The notes beneath the pieces were generated by a model. That model saw only the letters and a list, made by a program, of their open reading frames with translations, was not told the DNA's origin and searched no databases. Shown one piece after another: positions 12,601-18,906 of a DNA stretch of 41,550 bases (the first letter of the stretch is position 1; the number at the start of each line of letters is the position of its first letter). A program made the position numbers and the translations under genes. The DNA comes from an uncultured Porphyromonadaceae bacterium. GTDB lineage: Bacteria > Bacteroidota > Bacteroidia > Bacteroidales > Paludibacteraceae. The DNA lies in the NCBI GenBank assembly GCA_949285425.1, contig CASEAJ010000103.1:1-41550 (forward strand), in the 5' to 3' direction.

Positions 12601-15132
12601 AAAATCGGGGCTGAGCACGCCTTCTTCGGCTATATCATTACTTTCAGCCAGCGGAATGATTTCTTTCTGAAGCACATTGTTCCATACCGAATTATTTATG
12701 CCCGACAATGCCGTATAGAAGAAACGAACCTTCGCCGTTGTCGGGTTCTTGGCATACATCGGTACATTCAATTGCTGAATGGTGTTGTTCCAAAGCACGG
12801 AGTTAACAACCAGCGCATAAGAATCGACATACAATCCACCCGTCCGAGAAGCGCTACCGGAAGTGTTATCTGTTGCCGTAGGACAATAGTTGTTCGTAAT
12901 GGTATTCTGTAGCAAGACTCCACCATTGGCACAATAAACTGCCCCGTTGCGGCGGCTCGTATTGTTCGACACGATAGAAGTAGACAAAATCAGGTATTCC
13001 GGGTGCAATTTTCCATCCGTCCAGTTTCCTGTATGTGCCAAATAAACTCCGGCACCGTTATCTGCCGAATTGTTGGCCAGCATAGAAGCCAAAACAATAC
13101 CTGCATTATCTACATAAACGGCTCCCCCATCGCCATCGGCATTGTTGTTGTAGATTAACGAATTCAATACACGACCACCATACAAATAGACACCACCGCC
13201 ATTCCCCGTAGCCGAATTTTCCTTGACAATACATTTCTCCAACACGGCGTTAATACCCATGTAAACACCTGCTCCCCTATCGGTCAGAAATTCAGAAATA
13301 CCGGTACTTCCCTGTGCATAACCGCCACGCACAGTAACACCATTCAGCGTTGTCGTTCGTTCAAAACCCGATTTTCCTTCCGACGGCAATGGTGCGAAAA
13401 AAACCACATGTCGCGAATCTGCCGTAAGAGTCCATTTGTTACTCGCCTCGTTCCAAAGGGTTTTATCACTGTCGTAATAACTACCTTCCAAGATAGTTTC
13501 ATGGGTAAAATTCCATGGCATCGCTCCCACTGCACGGGCTTGTTTGCTGCTTTCTGTCCCGGCAAAACCTCCGTAGACACTGATGCCATCGCGCATCAAA
13601 AACGAAGCGGAATAGGTTGTTCCAGCAATAATCTGTACCTGGGGTACATAGGTTCCGGCAGCTACCCAAACCTCGCCCGGAAGATTTTGCGGATTATTGC
13701 CGGCCAATTCATCAATCATTTTCTGAAGGTCGCTCGATGCATTATCCCATGAAGTGCCATCTCCCGTACCGGTAGCCTTAGGCTTTACATAACGGATACG
13801 CCCTGACTGCATTTGCTGGAATTCATAAGCACCTATATCTATAGTCGAACCGTTCATGCGCGAATTGCCAGCCATATCTTCGTTGCCATACACAGCCTGG
13901 TTATAGAACAACAAATCACCCTTGCCATGCATGACCGACCCTTCAAGCACATTCCACGACCAAAGCGGATAGGCTGTCTGATACCAATTGAAATCACGGT
14001 CATAACTGGTTTTCAACGAAGGAGCATCAAACATAGGAGCATTCGTGTTCCCACGGTTTTCCTTTGTCACATAAATATTTCCATCCCCATCTCCCGTCTG
14101 TACTTCATGAAAAGCGGAATTCTTGAATTTGGGCTGGAATTGTGCAAAAAGAGAAGAATTTCCCCAAACAATCGTATTATAGACATTGTATGATTCTACG
14201 GAGGCTATCATATCAATGCCCCCATTCGTATTGCGAGCCACCGTACTGTTCACCACTTTTGCCCCGCCCGACAAACGGACACCGCCATTCTCATTGTTGA
14301 AAATGGAACTATTCACAATGTCTCCCTCGCCGGCCAGATAAATACCTCCTCCTGAATTTTCCTGTCCCGAACGTGCACCCGAAGCATTATTGAAAACGAC
14401 ACACTGGCTGACCAGTGAAAGGTTGTTGTTTCTGTTCCTTACATTGGCATCCACATAAATGGCACCTCCCTGAACGGCATAGTTGTTAAAAAAGAAACAA
14501 CGCTCGATGCGGAAAATACCACCGCCCGTATTGTTTCCTGACACATAAACGCCCCCCCCTTTTTCATTGACACCATCGGCGTGACCGCCTCCTATAGAAA
14601 AACCATTGATAACTGTCGGATAAGTATTGTTATTACCACCCGACTGTGGATCCATATTGATGTTTACCACATGTGTGGCATTGTCCGAACGCGTGGTATT
14701 ACCCGGAAAAATCAGATTGACATTATCTACCGAATCATTCTTGTTGATATCTCCCGACAATACAGAACGATGTTTCAACTGATATGGCTTGCCCAAGGTC
14801 TCACGCTGGCTGATATCGGTCTCATCGCCCTTGAACCCGCCATAAAGCTGCACCCCTGATTTGACCGTAAACCCATCGGAAGGAGCCACATACACCTGAT
14901 TCACATGCGTTATGATTTCAAAACCCTGCACCCATATCTGGTCGCCGGCAACCGCCTGTTGCAATGCTGTTTCCAATGAAACGGCATCACTCCACGAAGT
15001 TCCTCCGCCAATACCTGCCGGAGACACATAGAATGTTCTTGCTGAAAGGGGCCATGCACACAAAGAACAGCACATGAAAACTATCAGCCTGACTGTTTTG
15101 TTTCGTATCATATCAAATATCCAATAACTCAT
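3658..15132 (-). CDS. Giant parallel beta-helix surface adhesin with type IX-like C-terminal domain
   Basis: A 3,824-residue secreted protein. The signal peptide is best read from Met8 (ATG at 15111) and ends near ...WPLSA; Met1 at 15132 is the other possible start. The body holds eight modules. Each opens with a strand like YV...G.G.GTSW..A, passes through VWVAGGTY, YGGF and many GGG/GGA(I/V)-Y and N-x-I/V-x-x-N repeats like polymorphic outer-membrane (Pmp) beta-helix turns, and closes with DIGAYE or a variant. The closing motifs fall near residues 434, 907, 1251, 1819, 2221, 2741, 3066 and 3317 (the last degenerate). This is the architecture annotated as choice-of-anchor Q proteins. Residues ~3320-3750 are a non-repetitive beta-rich region. 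The last ~75 residues (LLVVSG...IRLYDASG...YIVELY...MKVVVR) resemble a T9SS type A sorting domain. It is the last gene of the fimbrial cluster, 117 bases after the accessory lipoprotein gene, and I infer a tip or surface adhesin role. Confidence 0.85.
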   Translation of the reverse strand: MSYWIFDMIRNKTVRLIVFMCCSLCAWPLSARTFYVSPAGIGGGTSWSDAVSLETALQQAVAGDQIWVQGFEIITHVNQVYVAPSDGFTVKSGVQLYGGFKGDETDISQRETLGKPYQLKHRSVLSGDINKNDSVDNVNLIFPGNTTRSDNATHVVNINMDPQSGGNNNTYPTVINGFSIGGGHADGVNEKGGGVYVSGNNTGGGIFRIERCFFFNNYAVQGGAIYVDANVRNRNNNLSLVSQCVVFNNASGARSGQENSGGGIYLAGEGDIVNSSIFNNENGGVRLSGGAKVVNSTVARNTNGGIDMIASVESYNVYNTIVWGNSSLFAQFQPKFKNSAFHEVQTGDGDGNIYVTKENRGNTNAPMFDAPSLKTSYDRDFNWYQTAYPLWSWNVLEGSVMHGKGDLLFYNQAVYGNEDMAGNSRMNGSTIDIGAYEFQQMQSGRIRYVKPKATGTGDGTSWDNASSDLQKMIDELAGNNPQNLPGEVWVAAGTYVPQVQIIAGTTYSASFLMRDGISVYGGFAGTESSKQARAVGAMPWNFTHETILEGSYYDSDKTLWNEASNKWTLTADSRHVVFFAPLPSEGKSGFERTTTLNGVTVRGGYAQGSTGISEFLTDRGAGVYMGINAVLEKCIVKENSATGNGGGVYLYGGRVLNSLIYNNNADGDGGAVYVDNAGIVLASMLANNSADNGAGVYLAHTGNWTDGKLHPEYLILSTSIVSNNTSRRNGAVYCANGGVLLQNTITNNYCPTATDNTSGSASRTGGLYVDSYALVVNSVLWNNTIQQLNVPMYAKNPTTAKVRFFYTALSGINNSVWNNVLQKEIIPLAESNDIAEEGVLSPDFEPSGMPTSTGVNASWRDITYFWQPVKGANLRALGMTLGTLPEDVIVAPEIDVTGKGFAQKPAVGAYAVENFGILPEDTGDALKVYVDVDCTVADHNGSSWNKAYRSLNEAIAYLATLDAATVGSRRLEVHVLEGDLWPRYAFTNLDPKTATIDIPATASGATLYIYGGYHLLEDNATAVRSPLSYRSVINGNHEGKDLKEGLYHCITVAKGAKVTLDGFHVINGYAAGEATRQYGAGLLVHDGAEVTVNNCIFENHTAQEGAAIDARNATLTLNNCVVNNNTNITETASVINCPNLTMNHVTVVNNLGTAPAVLGTSSFSAGNTSGNTFNYASFGMEGSKNFSNPTNKQGATLGFDTYLGGYSNFAPLTSSTDAGNLINKATGTPAGLVTDIVGNSRSLGGSTDMGAYEANLPVNGTVFYVTAAGAGKKDGSSWENAIAGNLIYDVTKNSIVSGDISTTDSRYVGFYDATSRPYGETSGASKLFFEHLNESNLNSSNVNYNTATHAGVTHVTGASGINIRNNRQEQYVGGLQYAVERAAALASLDSKQRTVWVAGGTYTDYKGFVIRDKVDVLGGFPNEGTPGENDRHPLMSQYIPENASDEGLDKSKYETIIQIQAEPPWTYNNNNTPTANPSANLPERTRKPVLFQPDVCLPTMSPSGRESSFSYWEWGRSWDNWSNHWIDHGYGSSVSGANEDNSNKYRWEEQSGGYIEYTGASWDGFTIRHGFYTDYKANRDGGAGVRMFRGVTLQNCVVTDNYINNHNNAARGAGIYCDGNNSKVINCFVLNNANTSDESYGGGMYMILGTSYNTLVANNYAKSQGGGIFIEDAMFYNNTVAYNRSEGSGGLHQWTASSGTTTTLLLYNTIFYGNSNRAIGVENVNNFNGAWNCYVSTATGLDSNVQNKIHDSQIGQNLANPFESADAQIENNYRLNGTTWCLNNGAETLGNGYDGKPVVLPYTDVDFTDRIKDCTVDIGAYERSNQDNVKPDNNGCYYVTQNGAGAADASSLANAACAMKLQEVLYAAGERAKTEQTAIVKIAGYEGAPFVYHANTLSNANDPQSYTYVIPYGVTVMGGYSDQNPDWDDDNDGYKRNPWLYKTVLSAINNSATLEQEVNGYHTVTFGEKPENWTRAERKSIIDGLYLIDGKATSLAGAGNPNTQGGGAIVPAWAHVRNCVVARCEAVQGGGLYVMPGGTVSGSLIIENKAEEGAGLYADNTHVGAGNRAHVVSCTITDNVASSMGGGLFMQEGAVMVTNSVLWGNSASSDKNISGVLTEALPDDVWAQVATDASGITEFYPMNHSFVETYEMPSNFENTSMESNEEIYFTSSSRLLKAYSPLIKHGMEIGYQEAMVNQLGIAPLDMQGLPRIQEDMNRVDAGAYAFNGGTIPTDVLLTRIFVSQGANVQLPEGANMDDYIGRSFYTSLAWLDDALEYIRTIRSKNKEYENTKFEIMLAAGTYKPSYRRTDAVTQVIDQRRNSYVIPQGVSIYGGFSGDEKYSSGGITQIPGLDGVSFTDMAPINDILSARIYSDFNQNGIEEPWELAHQAILSGNVNVSEQVKNVYHVVYSNAGDNPTTLHPVVLDGLTVMDGETSNVLSDVTKTDEIGRGGGIYSNGVPYVLNRCRLTNNFAVRGGAVYMRDAKLTIINSILAGNGTVENPQPEVTTQLPRGGAVYVAGVSGTPLMHAGLYAINTLWVNNETAGQGGAIGTNYADGILTAYVPEVSLMNNTLALNKAQSNAVIYHHNGKNTITNTLMWGNEAVGENIPQTDESNTVITYSASETIDLTKYSDTNIKLSDDNTGVLGPRFAKPTSEAGVSGFDLNAQWNPAAISALTDAGNGKETADGMTVTGAYNDWWGVELADYSGQYMENSDGSTYRRYAGPLKEDGTPDDKPIDIGVYEYQYKLAFSDMDSIYVATEESGKADGTNWANATSDLRGALVAMANPTGGNSKNKKVFVKAGDYSLPRLSSGVAYVVSMGNTQYGESLEIKGSYNESGVQDFSHPTIITTQENNQNETTLLMEVDANDKRVSIDGLTFINKNSADGTGLRVSSTDKGKVMLKNVGFRGNRTDGLKITESTGGEYLLVNVLFADGGTGLSGANDRTTVVNATFVNNDKDLLGTAKGIYNTVSWNNVVQNLSSDMTVNMNVAIESGVDNDDVNNGPNFRDPDNADIYSRDYRIRPSVRLLNKGSNANYLGQAGVTTFDNEKDFAGKARLVDNTIDIGAYEYEAELQPIVYVKADLTGTADGKSWNTALGDLQGATDLAGLYVLSHSTENAYVFVHGNYQGSTPLNITLGGVKVYGSMNDEMSDQTGTEEIVADLLSKRKGVLETTNRSTLQHVNLLADGVIDGFEIHGTATVGRGVLATSIMKHAVEGTADGTFYNSLAEADVRGVKAVNVTAVGTIEEVPGSGNNRALVTETNGYVLDSLWRYQLSETSADLDPADVRIDIADYMAKVGHSRDLIGNQRVRNTVDNGCFETWNVTADSQITSQDKPIGKSVVYVRKGHELSIMPDLYVVGNAFKPGFLLLEHGAGLRGNGNDIALDEFAVERILDAGGHDLAAMPFAVDSLKVNKEMPEAATFSLYRYDGAKRASYTYRFKSAGDNDTWVSPNVNRQNPTEGWLLESNPGDTVRFYGNGYAENGQSKAIRLMKYNYREPWNVDTGSGMGGNRFTHTENMGWNLFGSPFLCAMNYEDLEYGRVIYRYDADGNYTPVYTWNRETELPQPGHIAAGSAVFTQTATLRDEEYVPVSVRTRDISDESFYSGNLAIAFGRKDEADTDLIQLTAVPTAAANSSYDVAGDGVKMSGFDNDSPSIYMLRDGGRYSLLSAVDVEGYVNVGVSAASAGLFEFRIPADCDTYDYETVLLRDALLNRMVDLKETSYVIELSGAGEVNNRFSVVFTKYDDNEIDRTLSVFVPGNGLLVVSGMSAGSTIRLYDASGLLIDQRVTSAAEERFRLRPDEIYIVELYNEDSGKTEAMKVVVR

Positions 15133-15249
15133 ACTCTTTTTAGTTATTCAAAGCAACGCCCTTTTTCCCATAAGAGCAACAATAAGTTTTTCTTGCTAAA
15201 CACATTTGGTACATAGTCCGAATAAAGACCCAAGCGGATTGTCATACGT

Positions 15250-16176
15250 TCAATTGCCCACCAGTTCTATCTCTCCGACAACATCCGTACGGCTCCCGCT
15301 CACATTCAACTGAACATAATGCCATGTATTCTGCTCCAAAGGTTGCGAAAAACGGGCCTGATAACTCTTTTCTCCCTGCAACGGTCCATCTCCTGCATAC
15401 GTCACAGAAAAGTCGAACGTATTCTGCATGCCGGGGAAAGTATAAAAAGTGCAACGGCCGTTACGTTCGCTGACCGCGGCGGTAGAATTGACCTGTATAT
15501 CATTCAAGCCGGGTGAGGGTGCCCCAACCGCCTCGTTCGGAAAGAAGAAGCCACGTTCGGCACCTCTAAATGTAATTCGCGACATGACAGCCTGCGTATA
15601 TCCGCCAAGTTCGTAAGCATCCTGCACATCATACTGTACATCGACCTTTGCCACCAAACGGTGCAAGGTCAAATTCAATACCGGAACTCCTTCCGACTCC
15701 TTGTCTATCGTAAAATAGCTTTCACTGTATCCGCTATACAAACTCAACATATAGTTCTTTCTGTCGTTCACTACTGCAAGATCCAACGTGGACAAATTAC
15801 GCAGTTCTTCCCAACGCGTCATTCTTTCAAAAGTCTGCTCACCGCCAAACGTCACGGCAAACACCCGCACGCTTCCTTCCTCGGCCATGATAAGCAAGCT
15901 GCCACCTTGTGACTGATAAGTATCGCGAGTGAACCAATAGGAAGACACTTTTCCGTTTGCATATGCCAAATAAACCGCCATAGTGTGCCAGTCCGGATGG
16001 TATTCATCATGATCCTGTCCCGGATCGTGAATGGCAGTTTTCCGTGTAGGATGCATCAAATGAACGCGAAGTTGTACCGCTCTTTGCTGAGTTGAACCCA
16101 ACGGCTCGTTTTCCGCACAAGCTACAAGCAGAAATAGCAGGCAAACCCATCCTATCCAACAAAATCCGTTCTTCAT
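15250..16176 (-). CDS. Fimbrillin-like accessory lipoprotein
   Basis: This 308-residue protein has a lipoprotein signal ending LLVAC with the lipidated cysteine at residue 20. The mature part is beta-rich with a fimbrillin-like layout (AVYLAYANGKV..., then a central VAKVDVQYDV strand). The C-terminus ends WHYVQLNVSG...GEIELVGN. It lies 72 bases after the Mfa2-like anchor gene and 117 bases before the giant adhesin gene, the position of accessory pilins (Mfa3/Mfa4-like) in type V pilus clusters. I could not place it in a named subfamily; a FimB/Mfa2-type protein is the alternative. Confidence 0.7.
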   Translation of the reverse strand: MKNGFCWIGWVCLLFLLVACAENEPLGSTQQRAVQLRVHLMHPTRKTAIHDPGQDHDEYHPDWHTMAVYLAYANGKVSSYWFTRDTYQSQGGSLLIMAEEGSVRVFAVTFGGEQTFERMTRWEELRNLSTLDLAVVNDRKNYMLSLYSGYSESYFTIDKESEGVPVLNLTLHRLVAKVDVQYDVQDAYELGGYTQAVMSRITFRGAERGFFFPNEAVGAPSPGLNDIQVNSTAAVSERNGRCTFYTFPGMQNTFDFSVTYAGDGPLQGEKSYQARFSQPLEQNTWHYVQLNVSGSRTDVVGEIELVGN

Positions 16177-16248
16177 TTTAACACCTAATAATCAACTTTT
16201 ATATTTCAAGCGGGTTTTATCAACCCACCTTTACATTTGTTACTACAC

Positions 16249-17238
16249 CTACATTTCCACATCTGTATTTCCGCCCGGTTTCCAGTCGGTGTCCACTTCC
16301 ACACCGGTTTCCACATCATTGTATGTCCCTCCTGACGGTGTCAGCGCAAAATTGCCCCTAAACACTTGTCCGGCATACAGCGGTTCTTTCAACAAAAACA
16401 CATGTTGCACGGTCTTCTTCACGCCGTTATCCAGATAGTCGGACAGAAAATAAAGTTTCCAGGCATCTGCATCGGTTGCTTTGGACTTCCCCGAAACGTT
16501 CATTTCCGAATCTGCAGCCGGTTGATATGAAGTGGGGAAAGCATAAAATCCATAAAGCCACACATGTTCTTCCGACTCCAAGGCAAAACCGGTGGCATCG
16601 GTTACAAGCTGTTCATTCTCCATCATCTCCGACGACCACACATGCCATCCCATCATGGTGTTGCCCACATAGCAGCGCACGTTCGACAATTCATCGGCCA
16701 CATGCACCGTAAGTTCCAAACGGCTGACTAACGGATGCAACCCGACAACATATTCTGTCCGGTTCTGACTGTTGAGGTTCATTTCCAACACTCCGGAAAA
16801 AACAGCTTCGGACATGGCACGAATCGTATCGGCCGACAGCACATTCCGCTCGAATGTCACCTGTTCCAAATCATCGGCAAACAAACGATGCGTTCCATCA
16901 TCCTGTGTACAATTGGCCAGCACCACATGTTTATAATCATCGGCAGGAAGGGTTATTTCAAAGATAAGACTGTCGGGTAAATCCTCCTCACCGAGTATGA
17001 TTTCATTACTCAACACACCGGACGAATTCCAAAAACCGGCATGCAACGAATGTATCTTACAATCAAACGCCGGATCCAAATTGTTTTCCGCCGCAATAAG
17101 ATAACGTATCGTAACATCGGTACATGGCGATGAACATTTCGACAAGTCTTCGTCAATGCACGATCCTACCAGCAACATGCTTGCCACCAGTACGACAACA
17201 CACCACATGGTGTTCTTTTTCAACCCTCTGTTATTCAT
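16249..17238 (-). CDS. FimB/Mfa2-family fimbrial anchor lipoprotein
   Basis: This 329-residue lipoprotein has the lipobox LVGSC (Cys27) followed by two further cysteines at 35 and 39, as is usual in FimB/Mfa2 anchors. In that family the protein sits in the outer membrane, ends pilus growth and anchors the shaft. The repeated segment DDLPDSLIFEITLPADDYKHVVLANC and the later HPLVSRLELTV strand fit the family. The C-terminus follows the pattern DTDW-x2-G-x4-DVEM, shared with the shaft protein encoded just upstream. The gap to the shaft gene is 157 bases and holds a long imperfect stem-loop (17299-17372). Confidence 0.85.
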   Translation of the reverse strand: MNNRGLKKNTMWCVVVLVASMLLVGSCIDEDLSKCSSPCTDVTIRYLIAAENNLDPAFDCKIHSLHAGFWNSSGVLSNEIILGEEDLPDSLIFEITLPADDYKHVVLANCTQDDGTHRLFADDLEQVTFERNVLSADTIRAMSEAVFSGVLEMNLNSQNRTEYVVGLHPLVSRLELTVHVADELSNVRCYVGNTMMGWHVWSSEMMENEQLVTDATGFALESEEHVWLYGFYAFPTSYQPAADSEMNVSGKSKATDADAWKLYFLSDYLDNGVKKTVQHVFLLKEPLYAGQVFRGNFALTPSGGTYNDVETGVEVDTDWKPGGNTDVEM

Positions 17239-17298
17239 TTCCTATATTTTTCTTGCGGTTACAGGAAGTTATCAGCCTCCTGCAACCCGTTGTGAATG

Positions 17299-17372
17299 GG
17301 AAGTTGCAAGTTGAAAACGATGTACAATGAACAACCAGTCATTGCCAAACCGCTTTCAACTTTCAGCTTTCC
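17299..17372 (-). promoter_or_regulatory. Intercistronic stem-loop between shaft and anchor genes
   Basis: GGAAGTTGCAAGTTGAAA (17299-17316) pairs imperfectly with 17354-17372, and inside it CAATGA (17325-17330) pairs with TCATTG (17339-17344). No clear T-run follows in the leftward direction, so it looks more like a processing, stability or attenuation structure than a simple terminator. The right arm also has a loose 7-bp periodicity (GTTGAAA-like). Confidence 0.45.
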
Positions 17373-17395
17373 ATTTTCAACTTTTCCACCGTTTC

Positions 17396-18682
17396 TTACA
17401 TTTCCACTTCGTAAACGGTACCTTGCTGCCAGTCGGTGTCAATTTCAATGCCGATTTCCACTTCAGTCGATTCAACCACCGTGCTGCTGGCCTTGCCCCA
17501 ATCGGTCACCTTACCGTTGACCAACGTAGTGAAGTCAGCGGCAAAAATGTCCTTATCGGTCTTGCTGATAGAAGCCTGCAGATAGAAATAACCATCAGGA
17601 GCTACTTCCACCCCATCGTTTGTCTTGAAGTATTTTCCGGTCTTGTTCTGGAATTGGAAGTTCAGCAGCACGGTCTGTCCGTCTTCGGGTGCTACAGTGC
17701 TGTAAATATTGGCATTTAACACTTTAGCACTACTACCTGTTTCAAAATTCAGAGCCGCATCCTTCATTGTCACGTTGTTAGCCGCAGCATATACAGGCAC
17801 CACCTCGCTTCCGCTGCGGGTAAATGTTTCGGTGAACGTCTTGGTCTGTCCGGCTATGACCACCCCCGTAATGTCCATTTGCTGTGTTCCGCCATTTGTG
17901 ACCAATTCGTTCCATGAGCAAGCATCATCCTCAACGCCTGTAACACTATAGAACATGTCTTTGTCTGCGGCTTCGGTAGTCAGTGCAGCCCTTACGCCGG
18001 CAACAAGTGCCCCTACGGCATAGTTCACACCTTTTATTTTCACCCGATTGTTGTCACCAACTTGTCCATTGGCAGGATTACCATAAGAAGCCGTTTCCCA
18101 GTCGCCCGGAGTTAAACCCTGAGCCACTTGGAAGCCATTGGTTGAACCTAAGGCATCCACATAATAATACAATGGATGAGGAGCATAATAAGTTCCAACT
18201 GTAGGTTTGTTTGTTTCAACTGATTCTGCAATAGTCAAATACGAAGCTGCGATAGAGAACACAGCATTCGTATCCATTTCATTATACCATTTCTCGGGCA
18301 TGTTACCATACACACGGAATTCATCGGTTGTCTGCAAAATGGTAGCCGTGCGATAGTGAGTCGTCGTTGTACCACTAACATAGGTGCCCAACTTGATGGG
18401 TTGCAGTTTGGCTCCCTTTACCATCGGCACAATGACCACATTTTTCACATCCTGGATAGTTCCATCGTCGTTCATGTTCAGGTCATTGCCCGAAATGGCA
18501 CTTTTGGCCATCTTTTTCGGAGCAGAGGCTTTTTTGGCCAAAGTCATTCCTACGGTAACATTGGTTTTCGGACCATTCAGATCTACTCCCGGATTAGGTT
18601 CTTCGTTTTTGCAGGCATTGAATGTCAACGCACCTGCCATCACCGCCATCAACAAAGCGGATTTCGTGATTTGTTTTCTCAT
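17396..18682 (-). CDS. Mfa1/FimA-type major fimbrillin (type V pilus shaft)
   Basis: A 428-residue lipoprotein precursor with signal MRKQITKSALLMAVMAGA and the lipid-modified cysteine at 24 (FNAC). Type V pilins are exported as lipoproteins, cut after an N-terminal strand by a trypsin-like protease and polymerised by strand donation. The KKASAPKKMAKS region (~50-62) is rich in basic residues and could hold that cleavage site. N-terminal FimA-like features (VVIVPMVKG.....G) and a C-terminal domain with VLNANIYSTVAPEDGQTVLLNFQFQ are visible. The C-terminal 21 residues contain DTDWQQG and end EVEM, matching the tail of the anchor protein. Upstream there is no consensus -7 box; instead the leader holds a 4-bp repeat (18697-18724) and a three-hairpin element. 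Confidence 0.88.
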   Translation of the reverse strand: MRKQITKSALLMAVMAGALTFNACKNEEPNPGVDLNGPKTNVTVGMTLAKKASAPKKMAKSAISGNDLNMNDDGTIQDVKNVVIVPMVKGAKLQPIKLGTYVSGTTTTHYRTATILQTTDEFRVYGNMPEKWYNEMDTNAVFSIAASYLTIAESVETNKPTVGTYYAPHPLYYYVDALGSTNGFQVAQGLTPGDWETASYGNPANGQVGDNNRVKIKGVNYAVGALVAGVRAALTTEAADKDMFYSVTGVEDDACSWNELVTNGGTQQMDITGVVIAGQTKTFTETFTRSGSEVVPVYAAANNVTMKDAALNFETGSSAKVLNANIYSTVAPEDGQTVLLNFQFQNKTGKYFKTNDGVEVAPDGYFYLQASISKTDKDIFAADFTTLVNGKVTDWGKASSTVVESTEVEIGIEIDTDWQQGTVYEVEM

Positions 18683-18696
18683 AAATTTGTTTTGTT

Positions 18697-18724
18697 TAAT
18701 AAATAAATAAATGAATGAATGAAT
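18697..18724 (-). repeat. Tetranucleotide repeat in fimbrillin leader
   Basis: Seven consecutive 4-bp units of the form NAAT (TAAT, AAAT x3, GAAT x3 on the plus strand) end 15 bases before the fimbrillin ATG. On the coding strand this is ATTC/ATTT repeats immediately ahead of the ribosome-binding region. Confidence 0.8.
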
Positions 18725-18762
18725 ATAATTGTTAATTGTTTCCTGTTTCTTCTTTCGCTTAC

Positions 18763-18841
18763 GCCCCGTTGGGGCTTGTTCCTTTTTTGCTCTTATTCAT
18801 AGGGCGATGCCCTATGCTATGCGCTTGCGGCCTTTCAGGCC
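18763..18841 (+). repeat. Three-hairpin element, copy 1
   Basis: Three short hairpins, each with a 3-base loop: GCCCC-GTT-GGGGC (18763-18775), CATAGGGC-GAT-GCCCTATG (18798-18816) and GGCCT-TTC-AGGCC (18829-18841). The same three in the same order occur at 23805-23889 (direct) and 23939-24022 (inverted). This copy lies between the DUF3868 gene and the fimbrillin gene. Confidence 0.75.
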
Positions 18842-18850
18842 TTGGATTAG

Positions 18851-18906
18851 TCCCCGCTACCCACTACTCACTACTCGCTCCCCGCTACTCACTCCTCACT
18901 CCTCAC
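18851..18906. repeat. 7-bp minisatellite, 8 units
   Basis: Eight tandem heptamers on the plus strand: TCCCCGC, TACCCAC, TACTCAC, TACTCGC, TCCCCGC, TACTCAC, TCCTCAC, TCCTCAC. The last units overlap the 3' end of the DUF3868 gene and encode its final residues and stop codon. Confidence 0.85.
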
